Shown: in pieces, positions 8,607 through 20,817 of the stretch
How the letters are laid out: each line of letters starts with the position of its first letter
Numbering within the stretch: the first letter of the stretch is position 1
NCBI RefSeq assembly: GCF_009996735.1
Contig: NZ_JAACYI010000001.1
Coordinates: forward strand, 132,522 to 196,521
Length of the DNA stretch: 64,000 nucleotides
Direction of reading: 5' to 3'
Source of the DNA: Cellulomonas sp. APG4
GTDB taxonomy: Bacteria; Actinomycetota; Actinomycetes; Actinomycetales; Cellulomonadaceae
Made by a program: the position numbers and the translations under genes
The notes under the pieces: model-generated
What the model was told of the DNA's origin: nothing
Database searches by the model: none
Seen by the model: only the letters and a program-made list of their open reading frames with translations

Positions 8607-11600
8607 TCAGCCGCGCCCGGCGAGCACGGGCTCGTCGGCGCCGCTCGACGTCGCGGGGTCGGTCACGCGGCGGTGCCGCACGACCCGGCGGGCGACCAGG
8701 AGGCCACCGACCACGACCACGAGGCCCAGCAGGATCGAGACCCCGATCTGGACGTAGACCCAGGTGGGCGGCGTGTAGGTGACCGTCGCACCGGGCGCGA
8801 GCCCGTTCATCGCGTTGGAGTTCGCGACCGTGAACAGGATGTTGTGCGTCGCCTCACGGATGTCGGTCACCGCCTTGGCCGACGTCGTGTCCGCGAAGGA
8901 CTTCGACGGCTGGAAGGTGAGCGTCAGGTCCGTCCCCGCGTGGATCCCCTGGTTCGGGTTCATGTACGGGTAGAGGTTGAAGTCCGAGATCGCGAAGCCC
9001 TCGAAGCCCCACTCGTCGCGCAGCACGTCCGTCATGAGCGCCTGCGAGCCGCCGGCCCACGTGGCGCCGACCCGGTTGAACGAGCTCATCACGCCGCCCG
9101 CGCCCACGGTGCTCTCGGCGAGGGTGCCCTCGTCGTCGGCCACGTACTCGACGTCCATCGAGACACCCTTGACGGCCATCTCGAACGGCTTGAGGTAGAG
9201 CTCGCGGATCGTCTGCTCGGTGGCCCACGTCGCGATGCCGTTGTTGACGCGGTTGGTCTCCTGCTCGTTGAGCGCGAAGTGCTTGAGCATCGTGTAGACG
9301 CCCTTGTCCGCGGCGCCGTCGGCCACGGCCGTCATCATCGCGCCCGAGAGGAACGGGTCCTCCGAGTAGTACTCGAAGTTGCGTCCGCCGAACGGCGAGC
9401 GGTGCAGGTTCGCCGCCGGGGCGTACCACCCGTTGATGCCCTTGTGCAGCGCCTCGTTGCCGAGCATCTGCCCCATCGCCGTGCCGAGCTCGACGTCCCA
9501 CGTCTGCGCGATGAGGAACTGCGACGGGTAGGCGACGCCGTTGATCGAGGAGTTGATGAACGACGAGAACCCCGCGGGGCCGTCGGGCTCGACGGTCTGC
9601 GGCTTCGCGATCGAGGCGATGGCCGCGGTCTGGTACGCGCCGTTGAGCAGCATGTCCGTCATCTCGCCGACCGTGAGCGAGTCGAGCAGCTCGGCCCACT
9701 GCGGGTCGTCCTTGGGCAGGCCGCGCAGGTCGGCGAGCGTCAGGTCGGAGTCGGCGCCGGTGGTCGGCATCTCGCCGTCGAACGCCTCGGCCGCGGCCTC
9801 TGCGTCCCACGGCGCGAAGCCCTCGGCCACGGCCTCGTCGGCGACGTACAGGTCGGGCGTCGGCGGGGTGGGGAACGTCCCGGCGAAGTCGGCGCGCGAC
9901 ATCGCGAGGATCTTGCCCTCCTGCGGCTCCGTGCTGAACTCGGCCGAGACGTCGTCGAACCGGTTGGTGACCTCGGCCGCGTCGGTGGAGCGGTGGTCCT
10001 CACCCGCGTAGACGACGTCGGAGTCGACCGTGTAGCCGATCGGCTCGGTGCCCGCCGCGACGGTGTGCGAGTCGGTGCGGAGCGTGAGCTCGTACTCCCC
10101 CGCCTCGAGCACGTAGGCACGCTCACCCAGGTGGTCGTAGGACGCCATGTCCTCGACGGCGAGCTCGAGCGTCACCGTCTCGCTCTGCCCGGGCTCGATG
10201 AGCGCGGTCTTGTCGAACGCCCCGAGCACGACCTCGGCCTTCTCGATGCCGCCCGGCGTGTAGGGCGCCGAGTAGTAGAGCTCGACGACCTCACGGCCCG
10301 CGACGTCGCCGGTGTTGGTGACCTCGACGGTCACCGCGACCGTCCCGTCGACCGCGCCGAGCTGCGTGTCGACGACCTCCCACGCGAAGTCGGTGTAGCC
10401 CAGGCCGTAGCCGAACGGGTAGACGACGGCCTCGTCGTAGTCGAGGAAGCCCTCGGCGGCCGCGGTCTCGTAGTACCGGTAGCCCACGTAGATGCCCTCG
10501 GCGTAGTTCACGAACGGCGCCTGGGTGGTCACGGTCGCGTTGGAGCTCGCGCTCTCGATCGCCGAGACCGGATAGCTCACCTCGAGGTCCTCGTAGACGA
10601 ACTCGCCGAAGTTCACGAACGTCGGGTCGGCCGTGAAGTCGGCGGCCCAGACGTCGGCCGTGCGTCCGGACGGGTTCACGTCACCCGCGAGGATGCTGCC
10701 CAGCGCGCTGAAGCCGGTCGCCCCCGGCGAGCCCGCGAGCAGCACGGCGTCCACGCCCGGGTCGTCCTGGACGGGACCCATCTCGATGGTGGTCGAGGAG
10801 TTCACCACGACGACGACGGTCTCGAAGCTGTCGGTCGCGAGGGCGAGCAGGTCGAGCTCGTCCTGGTTGAGCTCGAGCTGGTGCTGGCCCTCCACCGCGT
10901 CCTCGTCCCGGCCGGTCATGTCGCGCGCGAGGTCGCCGCCCTCACCGCCGGGGCGGCCCAGGTAGACGACGGCGGCGTCGGCGTAGTCCGCGAACGATGC
11001 CTGCTGCGCCTCGTACTGCTCGACGGGGAGCTCACCGATCTGGTAGCTCGACGCCTCGGGGTTGTCCATCTCGATGTGGCCGCGCGGGTTCTCCGCGGTG
11101 AAGGCCTCGATGGTCGCGTACACCGTGTCGTTGACCTCGAAGCCGGCCTCCTCGAGGCCTGCGCGCGGGGTCACCGCGGAGTTCGTGTCGACCGAGCCCG
11201 AGCCCGAGCCGCCGAACACCGGGTCGGCCGCCGCGCGGCCGAGCATCGTGACGCGGCCTCCGGGCGCGAGCGGCAGCGCCGCACCCTCGTTCTTCGCCAG
11301 CACGATCCCGTTGCCCGCGATCTCCTCGACGAGCTCGCGCGCCGCGGCGTCGACCTCGTCCATGTCCGCGTAGTCGGACGTGTAGTACTCCGTGTCCCAG
11401 CCCGCGGACTCCTCCGCGTTGGTGAACGTGTACGTCCCGCTGCCGAGCTGGGACGCGACCCAGCCGCCCGCGACGCTGAGCCCGATGTTCGCGACGACCG
11501 TGAGCACCGCCACGGTCGTGAGCACCGGCACCCAGATCCACAGGAACTTCTTGTTCGACATCGGCTTCCTCGCGCGCACGGACCTCGCCCTGGCGTTCAC
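8607..11600 (-). CDS. Membrane-anchored GH3 glycosidase with permuted domain order
   Basis: The protein has 997 residues. Domains are in reversed order: N-terminal membrane segment (about 19-46), GH3 alpha/beta sandwich (VLAKNEGAALPLAPGG at about 90), FnIII-like domain (GYGLGYTDFAW then VTVEVTNTGDVAGREVVELYY), and only then the TIM barrel with PAANLHRSPFGGRNFEYYSED, KHFALNEQE and the putative nucleophile Asp873 in FAISDFN (SDF instead of SDW). A second hydrophobic segment (about 948-970) with a basic tail closes the protein. The enzyme is thus tethered at both ends with its catalytic part outside. Reversed GH3s are known from some rumen bacteria. GTG 11600 is supported by GAGGAGGAAT 6-8 bases upstream. 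Likely role: trimming surface or extracellular beta-glycans. Confidence 0.88.
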   Translation of the reverse strand: MNARARSVRARKPMSNKKFLWIWVPVLTTVAVLTVVANIGLSVAGGWVASQLGSGTYTFTNAEESAGWDTEYYTSDYADMDEVDAAARELVEEIAGNGIVLAKNEGAALPLAPGGRVTMLGRAAADPVFGGSGSGSVDTNSAVTPRAGLEEAGFEVNDTVYATIEAFTAENPRGHIEMDNPEASSYQIGELPVEQYEAQQASFADYADAAVVYLGRPGGEGGDLARDMTGRDEDAVEGQHQLELNQDELDLLALATDSFETVVVVVNSSTTIEMGPVQDDPGVDAVLLAGSPGATGFSALGSILAGDVNPSGRTADVWAADFTADPTFVNFGEFVYEDLEVSYPVSAIESASSNATVTTQAPFVNYAEGIYVGYRYYETAAAEGFLDYDEAVVYPFGYGLGYTDFAWEVVDTQLGAVDGTVAVTVEVTNTGDVAGREVVELYYSAPYTPGGIEKAEVVLGAFDKTALIEPGQSETVTLELAVEDMASYDHLGERAYVLEAGEYELTLRTDSHTVAAGTEPIGYTVDSDVVYAGEDHRSTDAAEVTNRFDDVSAEFSTEPQEGKILAMSRADFAGTFPTPPTPDLYVADEAVAEGFAPWDAEAAAEAFDGEMPTTGADSDLTLADLRGLPKDDPQWAELLDSLTVGEMTDMLLNGAYQTAAIASIAKPQTVEPDGPAGFSSFINSSINGVAYPSQFLIAQTWDVELGTAMGQMLGNEALHKGINGWYAPAANLHRSPFGGRNFEYYSEDPFLSGAMMTAVADGAADKGVYTMLKHFALNEQETNRVNNGIATWATEQTIRELYLKPFEMAVKGVSMDVEYVADDEGTLAESTVGAGGVMSSFNRVGATWAGGSQALMTDVLRDEWGFEGFAISDFNLYPYMNPNQGIHAGTDLTLTFQPSKSFADTTSAKAVTDIREATHNILFTVANSNAMNGLAPGATVTYTPPTWVYVQIGVSILLGLVVVVGGLLVARRVVRHRRVTDPATSSGADEPVLAGRG

Positions 11601-11685
11601 AGCATTCCTCCTCGAGTGTGGCCGACGTGCGGGGCCCGTCCGACAGGTCGTGGGACGGGCGCCCGACGTCGCCCGGGGCCGATGG

Positions 11686-12090
11686 CTACTCGGTCACCTG
11701 GGTGATGGCGCCGTCCTGGTCGATCTGCCAGGTCTCGCCGGTCTCGGCGGACTCGGCCTCGATCACGAAGTCGCCCCCGTCGATGTTCACGGTGCCCGTG
11801 ACGCGCTCGGCCGCCTCCGAGGGGACGAAAGGCATCACCATCAGGCCGTACTTGACCGTGGGGTTGGTGACGTCGCTCGCGAGCATCACCTGCGCCCAGT
11901 CCTCCTCGGCGAGCGCGTCCAGGACGGCCTGGCGCGCGGTCTGGAGGTCCTCCGCGACGTCCACGTCGGCCGTCGCGGTCTCGGCCGCCTCGCCCGACGG
12001 GGCGTCGTCGCTGCTGCACGCCGTGAGGCCGAGCACGCCGGTGGTGGCGACCAGCAGGCCGAGGCCGGTGGTCAGAACCTTGCGCTTCAC
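11686..12090 (-). CDS. Small lipoprotein, unknown function
   Basis: The protein has 134 residues. After VKRKVLTTGLGLLVATTGVLG comes a lipobox LTAC followed by SSDD and an Ala/Glu/Thr-rich spacer, then a domain of about 90 residues ending GETWQIDQDGAITQVTE. I recognise no family; the size and pattern resemble small exported NTF2-like or DUF lipoproteins, but this is not established. GTG 12090 is chosen because AAGGAG sits 6 bases upstream and it gives an exact signal peptide. It sits between two GH3 genes on the same strand (gaps 85 and 136 bases), suggesting a role at the cell surface with the GH3 enzymes. Confidence 0.75.
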   Translation of the reverse strand: MKRKVLTTGLGLLVATTGVLGLTACSSDDAPSGEAAETATADVDVAEDLQTARQAVLDALAEEDWAQVMLASDVTNPTVKYGLMVMPFVPSEAAERVTGTVNIDGGDFVIEAESAETGETWQIDQDGAITQVTE

Positions 12091-12179
12091 ATCTGCTCCT
12101 TGAGAGGTCTGGCTGCGGGCCCACCCCGCAGCCGGTCGTGCGTCACCGCGCACGCACCGGGAGATGCGGGGCGGTGGGT

Positions 12180-12217
12180 GCCCGCGGGCGGCCGACGCAC
12201 GGCCGGCCACCCGCGGG
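12180..12217. terminator. Imperfect GC hairpin downstream of GH3 lipoprotein gene
   Basis: CCCGCGGG at 12181-12188 and again at 12210-12217, with GGCCG/CGGCC between them, can fold into a long GC-rich stem just after the stop of the GH3 lipoprotein gene (12227). A second small stem (GGCTGCGG/CCGCAGCC) lies at about 12111-12134 in the same intergenic space. No T-run is visible, so this is a candidate terminator or processing site only. Confidence 0.4.
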
Positions 12218-12226
12218 CGCGGGCGA

Positions 12227-16158
<3,932 letters not shown>

Positions 16159-16162
16159 GCGG

Positions 16163-17572
16163 TCACCGGGGCCGTGCGTCGCGTGCCGCACCGCGCACCG
16201 CCGTGACGCGCGGCGCCCCGCCGACGGCGCCGTCCTGCGGCAGCGGCAGCAGCACGCGGAGCACGAACCAGTGCTCCTCGACGTTGACCGTCATCGAGCC
16301 GCCGTACTTCTCGGCGGTGTAGCGGATCGACTTGAGGCCGTACCCGTGCCGCGTCCTGTCCTGGCGGCGCGTGACGATGTCGCCGTCCTCGGTGCGCAGC
16401 TCGCCCGTGAACCAGTTCTCGAAGGTGAGCAGCGCGAACCGGTCCCGCGTGTAGACGGCCACCTTGATGAGCCGCTTCTCGGGCTCGGGCACCGCCATGA
16501 CACCGTCGATCGCGTTGTCGAGCGCGTTGCCGAAGACGGCGGCGACGTCCATCGCGGACATGAAGTCGAGCACCCCGCCGTCGACCACCGACGTCAGGTC
16601 GATCCCGCGCTCCGCGCACTCCATGCTCTTGGTCGTCAGGATGACGTCGAGCACGCCGTTACCCGTGTCGGCCTGGGCCGCGTAGTCCGCGACGCTCGCC
16701 TCGAGGTCGTCGAGGTAGGACGCGCGTCTGGCCGGGTCGCCCTCGGCACGGATCACGCCGATCTGGTGCTTGAGGTCGTGGTACTTGCGGTTGACGATCT
16801 CGATGCTGCGCTTGGACTGCAGGTACTGCTCGTGCTGACGGCGCAGCATCTCGTCGATCGCGCGCACCTCCGCACGCGCCCGGTGCTGGAGGCGCTGCCC
16901 CTGCTGGGCGTAGAGCGCGACGAACCCGCAGAGGTCCACGAGCGTGCGGATGTAGAAGATCTCGAGGCCGAGCCGCCCGCTGAAGGGGGTGTTCGCGTTG
17001 AGGAAGCTGATGTTGCTCATGAAGAAGGTCACGAGCGCGATGGCGACGGCCGAGGCGAGCTCGACGTGGGTCACGTCGAGGGCCTGCGTGGGCCGGAAGT
17101 GGCGCGCCTCGACGACGAACGCACCGACGAACGAGGCCGCGTAGACCAGGACGAAGAAGGCGACCTGCCAGCTCAGCCCGGGGCGCCCGTCGGGCAGGAA
17201 GAAGAAGCAGTGCATCTGCCAGTGCAGGGCCGCGACCAGCTCCGCGAGCACCAGGGCGCGGGCCGCGAAGTACCCGGCGTCGCGCACCGACACCCTGGCC
17301 GCCGCGATGATGAAGCCGTACATCGAGGCGACCGCGGCCGCCATCCCGAGGGTCCACAGCTGGAGCGGCAGCTGACCCGCGAGCTGCTGGACCCCCACCT
17401 GCACGCCGAGCGCGCCGACGGCGAGCAGCGCGAGCCGCGCCCGCGGCAGCCGGGGACGCCGCAGCAGCACGTAGACCACGCACGCCAGCCACTCCGCGAG
17501 CCCCGTGAGCGGGCGCGGGATGTCGGGGAGCGTCGCGAGGATCGACGCGTCGGGCAGCACGTCGCCGATCAT
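16163..17572 (-). CDS. GHKL-type sensor histidine kinase (AgrC/LytS-like)
   Basis: The protein has 469 residues. The first ~220 residues carry about six hydrophobic segments; a coiled-coil stretch (about 225-262) leads to the phospho-acceptor motif YHDLKHQ (His265), typical of the HPK10/AgrC group rather than classical HisKA kinases. The ATPase part has the N box FGNALDNAID (about 346-355) and G box GYGLKS (about 405). It should phosphorylate the LytTR regulator whose gene overlaps its start (ATGA, 17572-17569). No ligand-binding domain is recognisable outside the membrane helices, so the signal is unknown; AgrC-type kinases often sense peptides, but no peptide precursor gene is seen nearby. 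Confidence 0.88.
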   Translation of the reverse strand: MIGDVLPDASILATLPDIPRPLTGLAEWLACVVYVLLRRPRLPRARLALLAVGALGVQVGVQQLAGQLPLQLWTLGMAAAVASMYGFIIAAARVSVRDAGYFAARALVLAELVAALHWQMHCFFFLPDGRPGLSWQVAFFVLVYAASFVGAFVVEARHFRPTQALDVTHVELASAVAIALVTFFMSNISFLNANTPFSGRLGLEIFYIRTLVDLCGFVALYAQQGQRLQHRARAEVRAIDEMLRRQHEQYLQSKRSIEIVNRKYHDLKHQIGVIRAEGDPARRASYLDDLEASVADYAAQADTGNGVLDVILTTKSMECAERGIDLTSVVDGGVLDFMSAMDVAAVFGNALDNAIDGVMAVPEPEKRLIKVAVYTRDRFALLTFENWFTGELRTEDGDIVTRRQDRTRHGYGLKSIRYTAEKYGGSMTVNVEEHWFVLRVLLPLPQDGAVGGAPRVTAVRGAARDARPR

Positions 17573-18288
17573 GTGTGCCGCGCCCCGAGGTAGTCGGTGA
17601 GCGCGGCGAGGAACGCCTTCTTGCGCGAGCGGCTGACGAGCAGGTCGTGCCCGCCGACGAGCAGCGAGCTGTTCCCGTGCACGCCGAGCACGTGCCGCAG
17701 GTTGACGAGGTAGCCGCTGTTGCTGCGGAAGAAGTGCTTGCCCTCGAGCTGCGCCTCGAGCGCCTTGAGCGGCGCCACCACCGAGTGCCTGCCGTCGACC
17801 GTGTGGACCGTGGTGCGGTGCTTGGCGGACTCGAGGAACACGATGTCGTCGGTGGGCACCCGCACCAGGCCGCCCTCGACCTGGAGCAGCAGGTAGTCGG
17901 CCGACTGGCGCCGCAGCCGCGCCACCGAGCGCTTGATCTCCTGCGCGAACGCGAAGTACGGCACGGGCTTGACCACGTAGCTGAGCGCGTCCACCTCGTA
18001 GCCCTTGATCGCGTACTGCGTCATGTTGGTGATGAAGATGATCACCACCGTCGGGTCCACGAGGCGGATGCGCTCGGCCGCGCTGAAGCCGTCGAGCCGC
18101 GGCATCTCGATGTCGAGCAGCAGGATGTCGAAGTCGGGTCGGTAGCCCGCCACGACGTCCTCGCCGTCGGGGAAGGTCGTCACGGCGAACTGCTCGTCGT
18201 GCTCGCGCTCATAGCGGCGCAGGTAGTCGACGAGGAGCGCGGCGCTGGCCGGGTCGTCCTCGGCGATGCCGATCCTGATCACTGTCAC
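17569..18288 (-). CDS. LytTR-family response regulator
   Basis: The protein has 239 residues. The receiver domain (1-120) has acidic residues AEDD (9-12), phospho-acceptor Asp59 (LLLDIEMP) and the conserved Lys in VVKPV. The LytTR DNA-binding domain (about 137-239) contains DIVFLESAKHRTTVHT, FFRSNSGYLVNL and the basic end SRSRKKAFLAAL. Such regulators bind paired direct repeats and control cell-wall, competence or quorum genes. GTG 18288 has GAGGAA 2-4 bases upstream; a second in-frame GTG two codons on is possible. It is co-transcribed and overlaps the kinase by four bases. The phased repeats upstream of glf are one possible target, which is speculation. Confidence 0.9.
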   Translation of the reverse strand: MTVIRIGIAEDDPASAALLVDYLRRYEREHDEQFAVTTFPDGEDVVAGYRPDFDILLLDIEMPRLDGFSAAERIRLVDPTVVIIFITNMTQYAIKGYEVDALSYVVKPVPYFAFAQEIKRSVARLRRQSADYLLLQVEGGLVRVPTDDIVFLESAKHRTTVHTVDGRHSVVAPLKALEAQLEGKHFFRSNSGYLVNLRHVLGVHGNSSLLVGGHDLLVSRSRKKAFLAALTDYLGARHT

Positions 18289-18380
18289 GGTTCCTCGGGG
18301 CTCGCGCGCACGGGTGCGCGTACGGCCGGGCTGGCTCCCGCGTGGCCCCCACCACCCGGGCCCGGCGTGTCGCGCAGATG

Positions 18381-19088
18381 CTAGGTGAGCCCCGCACGCG
18401 GTGTCATGCCGGTGCCCCCTGCGGCCGCCCGCACAGCCGCCGAGAGATCCCGCAGGTCGGTGGCCACGTCGTCGGCGCCCGCCTCGAGCAGCGCCTCTCC
18501 CGGGTAGGTCGTGGCCATGCCGATCACGTGCGCCACCCCCGCGGCCCGCGCCGCGTCGATGCCCGCGGGCGTGTCCTCGGCGACGACGGCGGCCGCGACC
18601 GTCACGTCGAGCACCTGCGCACCGCGCAGGTACGGCTCGGGATGCGGCTTCCCTCGCGTGCAGTCCTCGGCCGTCACCGTCGCGACGGGCCACCCGCCGA
18701 GCCCGCGCAGCACCTGCTCGGCCCACGAGCGCCGGGCGGACGTGACCACGGCGGTCGGCACCGCGAGCTCGCGGCACGCGGTCAGCAGCGACGCGGCCCC
18801 CGGGACCGGGAGCGGGCGCGTCGTGGTGCGCAGCAGCGCGTCGACCACGCCCTGGGTCAGCTCTGCCGGGTCCTCGCCTGCCCACGGCCCGTCCACCTGG
18901 GCGAACGCCTCGTGGCCGCGCCTGCCCGCGAACTGCCGCACGACGTCGTCGGGCACGTCCCAGCCGCGCAGCGCGAAGTAGGCCGCAAAGGCCGCGCGGT
19001 GCATCGGCTCGCTGTCGACCAGGGTCCCGTCGAGGTCGAGCAGCAGGGCACCGCCCGCGCGCACGAGCTCGGTGACGCGGCCGCTCAC
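18381..19088 (-). CDS. HAD-superfamily sugar phosphatase / beta-phosphoglucomutase-like
   Basis: The protein has 235 residues. HAD motif I is DLDGT (Asp18, Asp20), motif II is VVTSARR, motif III the Lys in RGKPHPEPY and motif IV AEDTPAG. The helical cap after motif I is of the beta-PGM/GPP type. It probably removes phosphate from, or isomerises, a sugar phosphate in the cytoplasm. GTG 19088 overlaps the stop of the PTS EIIA gene as GTGA, so it is coupled to sugar uptake and likely prevents sugar-phosphate stress or routes the imported sugar. Exact substrate unknown. The gap to the response-regulator gene downstream is 92 bases. Confidence 0.87.
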   Translation of the reverse strand: MSGRVTELVRAGGALLLDLDGTLVDSEPMHRAAFAAYFALRGWDVPDDVVRQFAGRRGHEAFAQVDGPWAGEDPAELTQGVVDALLRTTTRPLPVPGAASLLTACRELAVPTAVVTSARRSWAEQVLRGLGGWPVATVTAEDCTRGKPHPEPYLRGAQVLDVTVAAAVVAEDTPAGIDAARAAGVAHVIGMATTYPGEALLEAGADDVATDLRDLSAAVRAAAGGTGMTPRAGLT

Positions 19089-19576
19089 TCCCACGCGAAC
19101 AGCGGGTCGCCCGCGGTCACGGCAGCCCCGGGCGCCACTCGGCCCGCGACCTCGGTGGGCCCGTCGAGTGCGACCACCGGGCACACCGGCGAGCGTCCGC
19201 CCGCCTCGACCGCGGCGGGGTCCCACCGCACGACGACGTCGCCCACGTCCACGCGGTCCCCCTCGGCGACGACGAGCTCGAAGCCCTCACCGGCGAGCTG
19301 CACGGTGTCGAGGCCGAGGTGGACCAGCACCGCACGGCCGTCCGCCGCGACGACGAAGGCGTGCGGGTGGAGCTTGGCGATCGTGCCGGCCACGGGGGCG
19401 ACCGCCGCCACCGCACCGCCGTCGACCCGCGGGGCGATCGCGAGCCCCGGACCCACCATCGCGCCGGCGAACACCGGGTCGGGCACGTCGGCGAGCGCGA
19501 GGACCGTCCCGTCCACGGGCGCATGCACGACGAGCGGTGTGGTGGGCGCAGCCGCCTCGGGTCGGGTCTCGCTCAC
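19085..19576 (-). CDS. PTS glucose-type EIIA component
   Basis: The protein has 163 residues forming one EIIA-Glc (Crr-like) domain. The two active-site histidines are visible as His72 (HPHAFVV) and His86 (VLVHLGLDTV). It receives phosphate from HPr and passes it to EIIB. The start is GTG 19576, preceded by GGAGGAACC. It is encoded 26 bases after EIIB and overlaps the HAD gene. A separate EIIA, EIIB and EIIC of the glucose/N-acetylglucosamine family is the arrangement known from Streptomyces (Crr, NagF, NagE2), here compressed into one divergent cluster. Confidence 0.92.
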   Translation of the reverse strand: MSETRPEAAAPTTPLVVHAPVDGTVLALADVPDPVFAGAMVGPGLAIAPRVDGGAVAAVAPVAGTIAKLHPHAFVVAADGRAVLVHLGLDTVQLAGEGFELVVAEGDRVDVGDVVVRWDPAAVEAGGRSPVCPVVALDGPTEVAGRVAPGAAVTAGDPLFAWE

Positions 19577-19602
19577 GGTTCCTCCGTCGTGGGGTCCAGG
19601 TG

Positions 19603-19842
19603 TCACATCAGCTCCTCGAGGTCGGAGGCGAGCACGTCGACCGTCGGACCGACGACCACCTGCACCACGTGGCCGGCGATCATCACGCCGTGCGCGCCGG
19701 CGGCACGCAGCGCGGCGGCGTCGACCAGTGCCGGATCGCGCACCTCTGAGCGCAGCCGCGTGGTGCACGGCTCGATCTCGACGATGTTGGTGACCCCGCC
19801 GAGCCCGGCGAGGATCCGGGTCGCCTGGTCCTGGTACGTCAT
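19603..19842 (-). CDS. PTS glucose/N-acetylglucosamine-type EIIB component
   Basis: The protein has 79 residues, one EIIB-Glc domain. The phosphorylated Cys is Cys26 in IEPCTTRLR, the family signature; VMIAGHVVQVVVGP follows as expected. ATG 19842 overlaps the GntR stop (ATGA). It carries phosphate from EIIA to the sugar bound by EIIC, which is encoded divergently at 20818. The nearest known analogue is NagF-like EIIB, but glucose or another hexosamine cannot be excluded. Confidence 0.92.
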   Translation of the reverse strand: MTYQDQATRILAGLGGVTNIVEIEPCTTRLRSEVRDPALVDAAALRAAGAHGVMIAGHVVQVVVGPTVDVLASDLEELM

Positions 19843-20615
19843 CCGTCCACCTTCCCGAGGGGTCCCGCGGCGGAGGCGGCGGCGACGGCGCCCCCGCGGG
19901 GTGTGAGCGCCGGTCTGGGCTGGCGCAGCGGGACCCAGAGCACGTACCGGTCCGCCCGGTAGGCGGACCGGGAGTACACGAGGGCGACGTCGCCCGTGAA
20001 GGTCCGTCGCTCGACACGCAGCACGGCCGCGCCGGGACGCAGGCCCAGGTGCTCGGCGTCCTCGGCGTCCGCCTCCGAGGCAGCGACGGTGTCCTCGCCC
20101 CAGTCGGGCTCGAGGCCGCGGCGGCGCAGGTCGCCGTAGACGCTCTCGGGCACGCCGTCGGCCAGGAGGTTGGGCACCAGCGCCACCGGGAGCCAGGCCT
20201 GCTCGATCGCCATGGGGGTGCCGTCGGCGTAGCGCACGCGGTGCAGGTGGTGCACGGGCTCACCGGGCTGCAGGTCGAGCGCGTCGGCGACGTCGGGGGC
20301 CGCCGGCGCCTGCTCGGCGACGAGCACGTGCGACGAGGGCTCCATGCCGCGGCGGCGCATCTCCTCGCCGAACGAGGTGAGGCGCACCTCCATGTCCATC
20401 TTCGTCGGGGCGACGAACGTGCCACGTCCCTGCTCACGCACCAGCAGCCCCTCGACCACCAACGCGTCGACCGCCTGGCGCACCGTCATGCGCGAGATCC
20501 CGAAGCGCTCGCACAGCACGCGCTCCGAGGGGATCACGTCCCCGGGCTCGAGCTCGTGGGTCACGAGCGAGCGCAGGTAGTCGCGCACACGCACGTACTT
20601 GAGCGAGTGACCCAC
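19839..20615 (-). CDS. GntR/HutC-family repressor, DasR/NagR-like
   Basis: The protein has 258 residues from GTG 20615 (VGHSLKYVRVRDYL); an in-frame GTG at 20663 would add 16 residues without a better ribosome site. The winged-helix domain (to about 75) has IPSERVLCERFGISRMTVRQAV, and the UTRA effector domain follows (GEPVHHLHRVRYADGTPMAIEQAWLP). This is the subgroup of DasR and NagR, which bind aminosugar phosphates and repress PTS genes. Support comes from dre-like sites upstream of this gene/EIIC (20693-20708) and of HPr (22490-22505). It is first in the operon gntR - EIIB - EIIA - HAD, so it is likely autoregulated. Confidence 0.85.
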   Translation of the reverse strand: MGHSLKYVRVRDYLRSLVTHELEPGDVIPSERVLCERFGISRMTVRQAVDALVVEGLLVREQGRGTFVAPTKMDMEVRLTSFGEEMRRRGMEPSSHVLVAEQAPAAPDVADALDLQPGEPVHHLHRVRYADGTPMAIEQAWLPVALVPNLLADGVPESVYGDLRRRGLEPDWGEDTVAASEADAEDAEHLGLRPGAAVLRVERRTFTGDVALVYSRSAYRADRYVLWVPLRQPRPALTPRGGAVAAASAAGPLGKVDG

Positions 20616-20692
20616 GTCCGTCGCAACCCCTTCGTCGCACCCTCGGCACCGACCCCTTGACACTGCGGGGCCATCCCATCATGGTGGGGCCG

Positions 20693-20708
20693 ACTGGTCC
20701 AGACATCT
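20693..20708. promoter_or_regulatory. dre-like DasR operator between gntR and EIIC
   Basis: ACTGGTCCAGACATCT matches 13 of 16 positions of the DasR responsive element consensus as I know it (ACTGGTCTAGACCACT). It lies in the divergent region between the GntR gene and EIIC, where it could control both. The better half is TGGTC-CAGAC; the right arm is degenerate. Confidence 0.6.
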
Positions 20709-20817
20709 AGCACAGCATGTCCCCAGCACGGTCCTGCGGGCAGTGACGCCCGCCCCAGGACGCGCAGCGCGCCGGCGCCCGCCGTCGCGCACCGCACACG
20801 ACGAGGAGTGCACGCGC

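Noticed and set aside
8331-11705. A 1124-codon open frame on the plus strand opposite the permuted GH3, and similar long frames at 12164-14524, 4260-5612 and 1575-2975
   Set aside because: They are antisense shadows of real minus-strand genes in GC-rich DNA: no family motifs, Arg/Gly/Val/Glu-rich composition, no ribosome sites.
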